Positions 63,708 to 64,000 of a stretch of 64,000 bases of DNA are shown here, piece after piece (the stretch's first letter is position 1; each line of letters begins with the position of its first letter). Both the position numbers and the translations under genes were made by a program. Below the pieces are notes generated by a model that did no database searches, was not told where the DNA came from, and saw only the letters and a list, made by a program, of their open reading frames with translations. The stretch is from Acanthacorydalis orientalis (Eukaryota > Arthropoda > Insecta > Megaloptera > Corydalidae), in the NCBI GenBank assembly GCA_034766995.1, contig CM068314.1, positions 20,626,201 to 20,690,200 on the forward strand, given 5' to 3'.

Positions 63708-63854
63708 GACCTGTACCATCAAAGTTATTCTCGTGTCGGGGTCGTCTTCGCTTCCATTACGAACTATCACGAATTCTATATCGAGCTCGATGGGAATAAC
63801 CAAGGTGTCGAGTGCTTGCGGTTATTAAATGAAATAATAGCTGACTTTGACGAG
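63708..63854 (+). CDS. rut: rut exon: C2a catalytic domain, first half
   Basis: Acceptor cactttgtctcag, donor gtgaat; 147 nt, 49 codons, phase 0. It encodes [40 protein letters not shown] and [49 protein letters not shown] is the opening block of C2a. In C2 the metal-binding Asp positions of C1 are not kept, as seen here by FASI in place of FADI. Strong match to AC1. Confidence 0.96.
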
Positions 63855-63919
63855 GTGAATTCTATTATGATTATAATTTAATTTTAATAGCTCGATAATT
63901 AAAAAAAAATATTTTTTAG

Positions 63920-64000
63920 CTATTGGCAGAAGAGCGTTTTAAAGCAATAGACAAAATTAAGACTGTTGGCTCAACATATATGGCTGCTGTTGGTTTAATG
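63920..64000 (+). CDS. rut: rut exon: C2a catalytic domain, adenine-binding Lys segment (cut by window end)
   Basis: Opens after tattttttag, 65 bp downstream of the previous exon, and runs to the window edge. It reads LLAEERFKAIDKIKTVGSTY then MAAVGLM in phase 0. The Lys of KIKTVGSTYMAA is the C2 residue that contacts the adenine of ATP in mammalian cyclases. The rest of C2a lies outside the window, including the second adenine-contacting residue (Asp) and the catalytic Asn/Arg. Confidence 0.95.

Larger units (their letters stand above)
16006..64000 (+). other. rut: rutabaga-type adenylyl cyclase gene, partial (both ends outside window)
   Basis: Span of the gene visible here; coding parts are listed exon by exon. 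The joined exons read as a continuous class III membrane adenylyl cyclase of the AC1/rutabaga type: end of C1a, C1b with the calmodulin-binding stretch, second membrane domain of six helices, then the start of C2a. The enzyme converts ATP to cAMP at the plasma membrane and in flies integrates Ca2+/calmodulin and G-protein input in learning neurons. Missing at the 5' side are the N-terminus, first membrane domain and the first metal-binding Asp of C1a; missing at the 3' side is most of C2a. Exon phases match at every confident junction. Identity is by residue patterns recalled for AC1 and fly rutabaga, not by a search. Confidence 0.93.

Overview
This window is very A+T-rich animal DNA. It carries one recognisable host gene, read on the + strand from about 16.0 kb past the right edge. 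The gene is an insect ortholog of rutabaga (rut), the type-1-like Ca2+/calmodulin-responsive membrane adenylyl cyclase. The exons are small, have GT..AG borders and join in matching phases, so the organism is an insect. The very low GC and the bee-like protein suggest Hymenoptera, possibly a bee; that is inference from the gene and composition only.

Layout: 1-16 kb has no host exon I can see and is either the preceding rut intron or flanking DNA. Four well-separated exons follow, encoding the rest of the C1a catalytic domain (16.0, 17.7 and 28.4 kb) and the C1b calmodulin-binding region (37.6 kb). Introns reach about 10.5, 9 and 22.6 kb. A G-rich C1b linker exon lies at 60.3 kb. A compact cluster (61.6-64.0 kb, introns of 65 bp to about 0.85 kb) encodes the C1b tail, the second six-helix membrane domain and the start of C2a. 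The first membrane domain and the start of C1a lie upstream of the window; most of C2a lies downstream. Two small candidate exons in the 22.6-kb intron (39 nt at 50.5 kb, 6 nt at 54.5 kb) keep the reading frame but are unproven.

The rest is introns full of dead transposons and (TA)n microsatellites. I identify at least seven mariner copies or fragments of several subfamilies, all broken, plus a 74-bp end-to-end mariner remnant. There are also a 606-bp hAT-type element with 8-bp target duplications, a second hAT carrying transposase remnants, and two non-LTR retrotransposon fragments. Two retroposon inserts share a 3' end and have their own target duplications. Two hairpin elements (196 bp and 610 bp) and a repeat family with a degenerate hammerhead-like core complete the set. 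Several of these are nested, giving a relative order of insertion. About 40 (TA)n tracts occur, and several transposons sit directly in or beside them.

No bacterial-type operon, CRISPR array, tRNA or rRNA gene was seen. I found no evidence for a wholly new multi-gene system. The most notable items are the nested and chimeric transposons, the candidate rut micro-exons, a CpG-rich island in the rut intron, and the hammerhead-like repeat.
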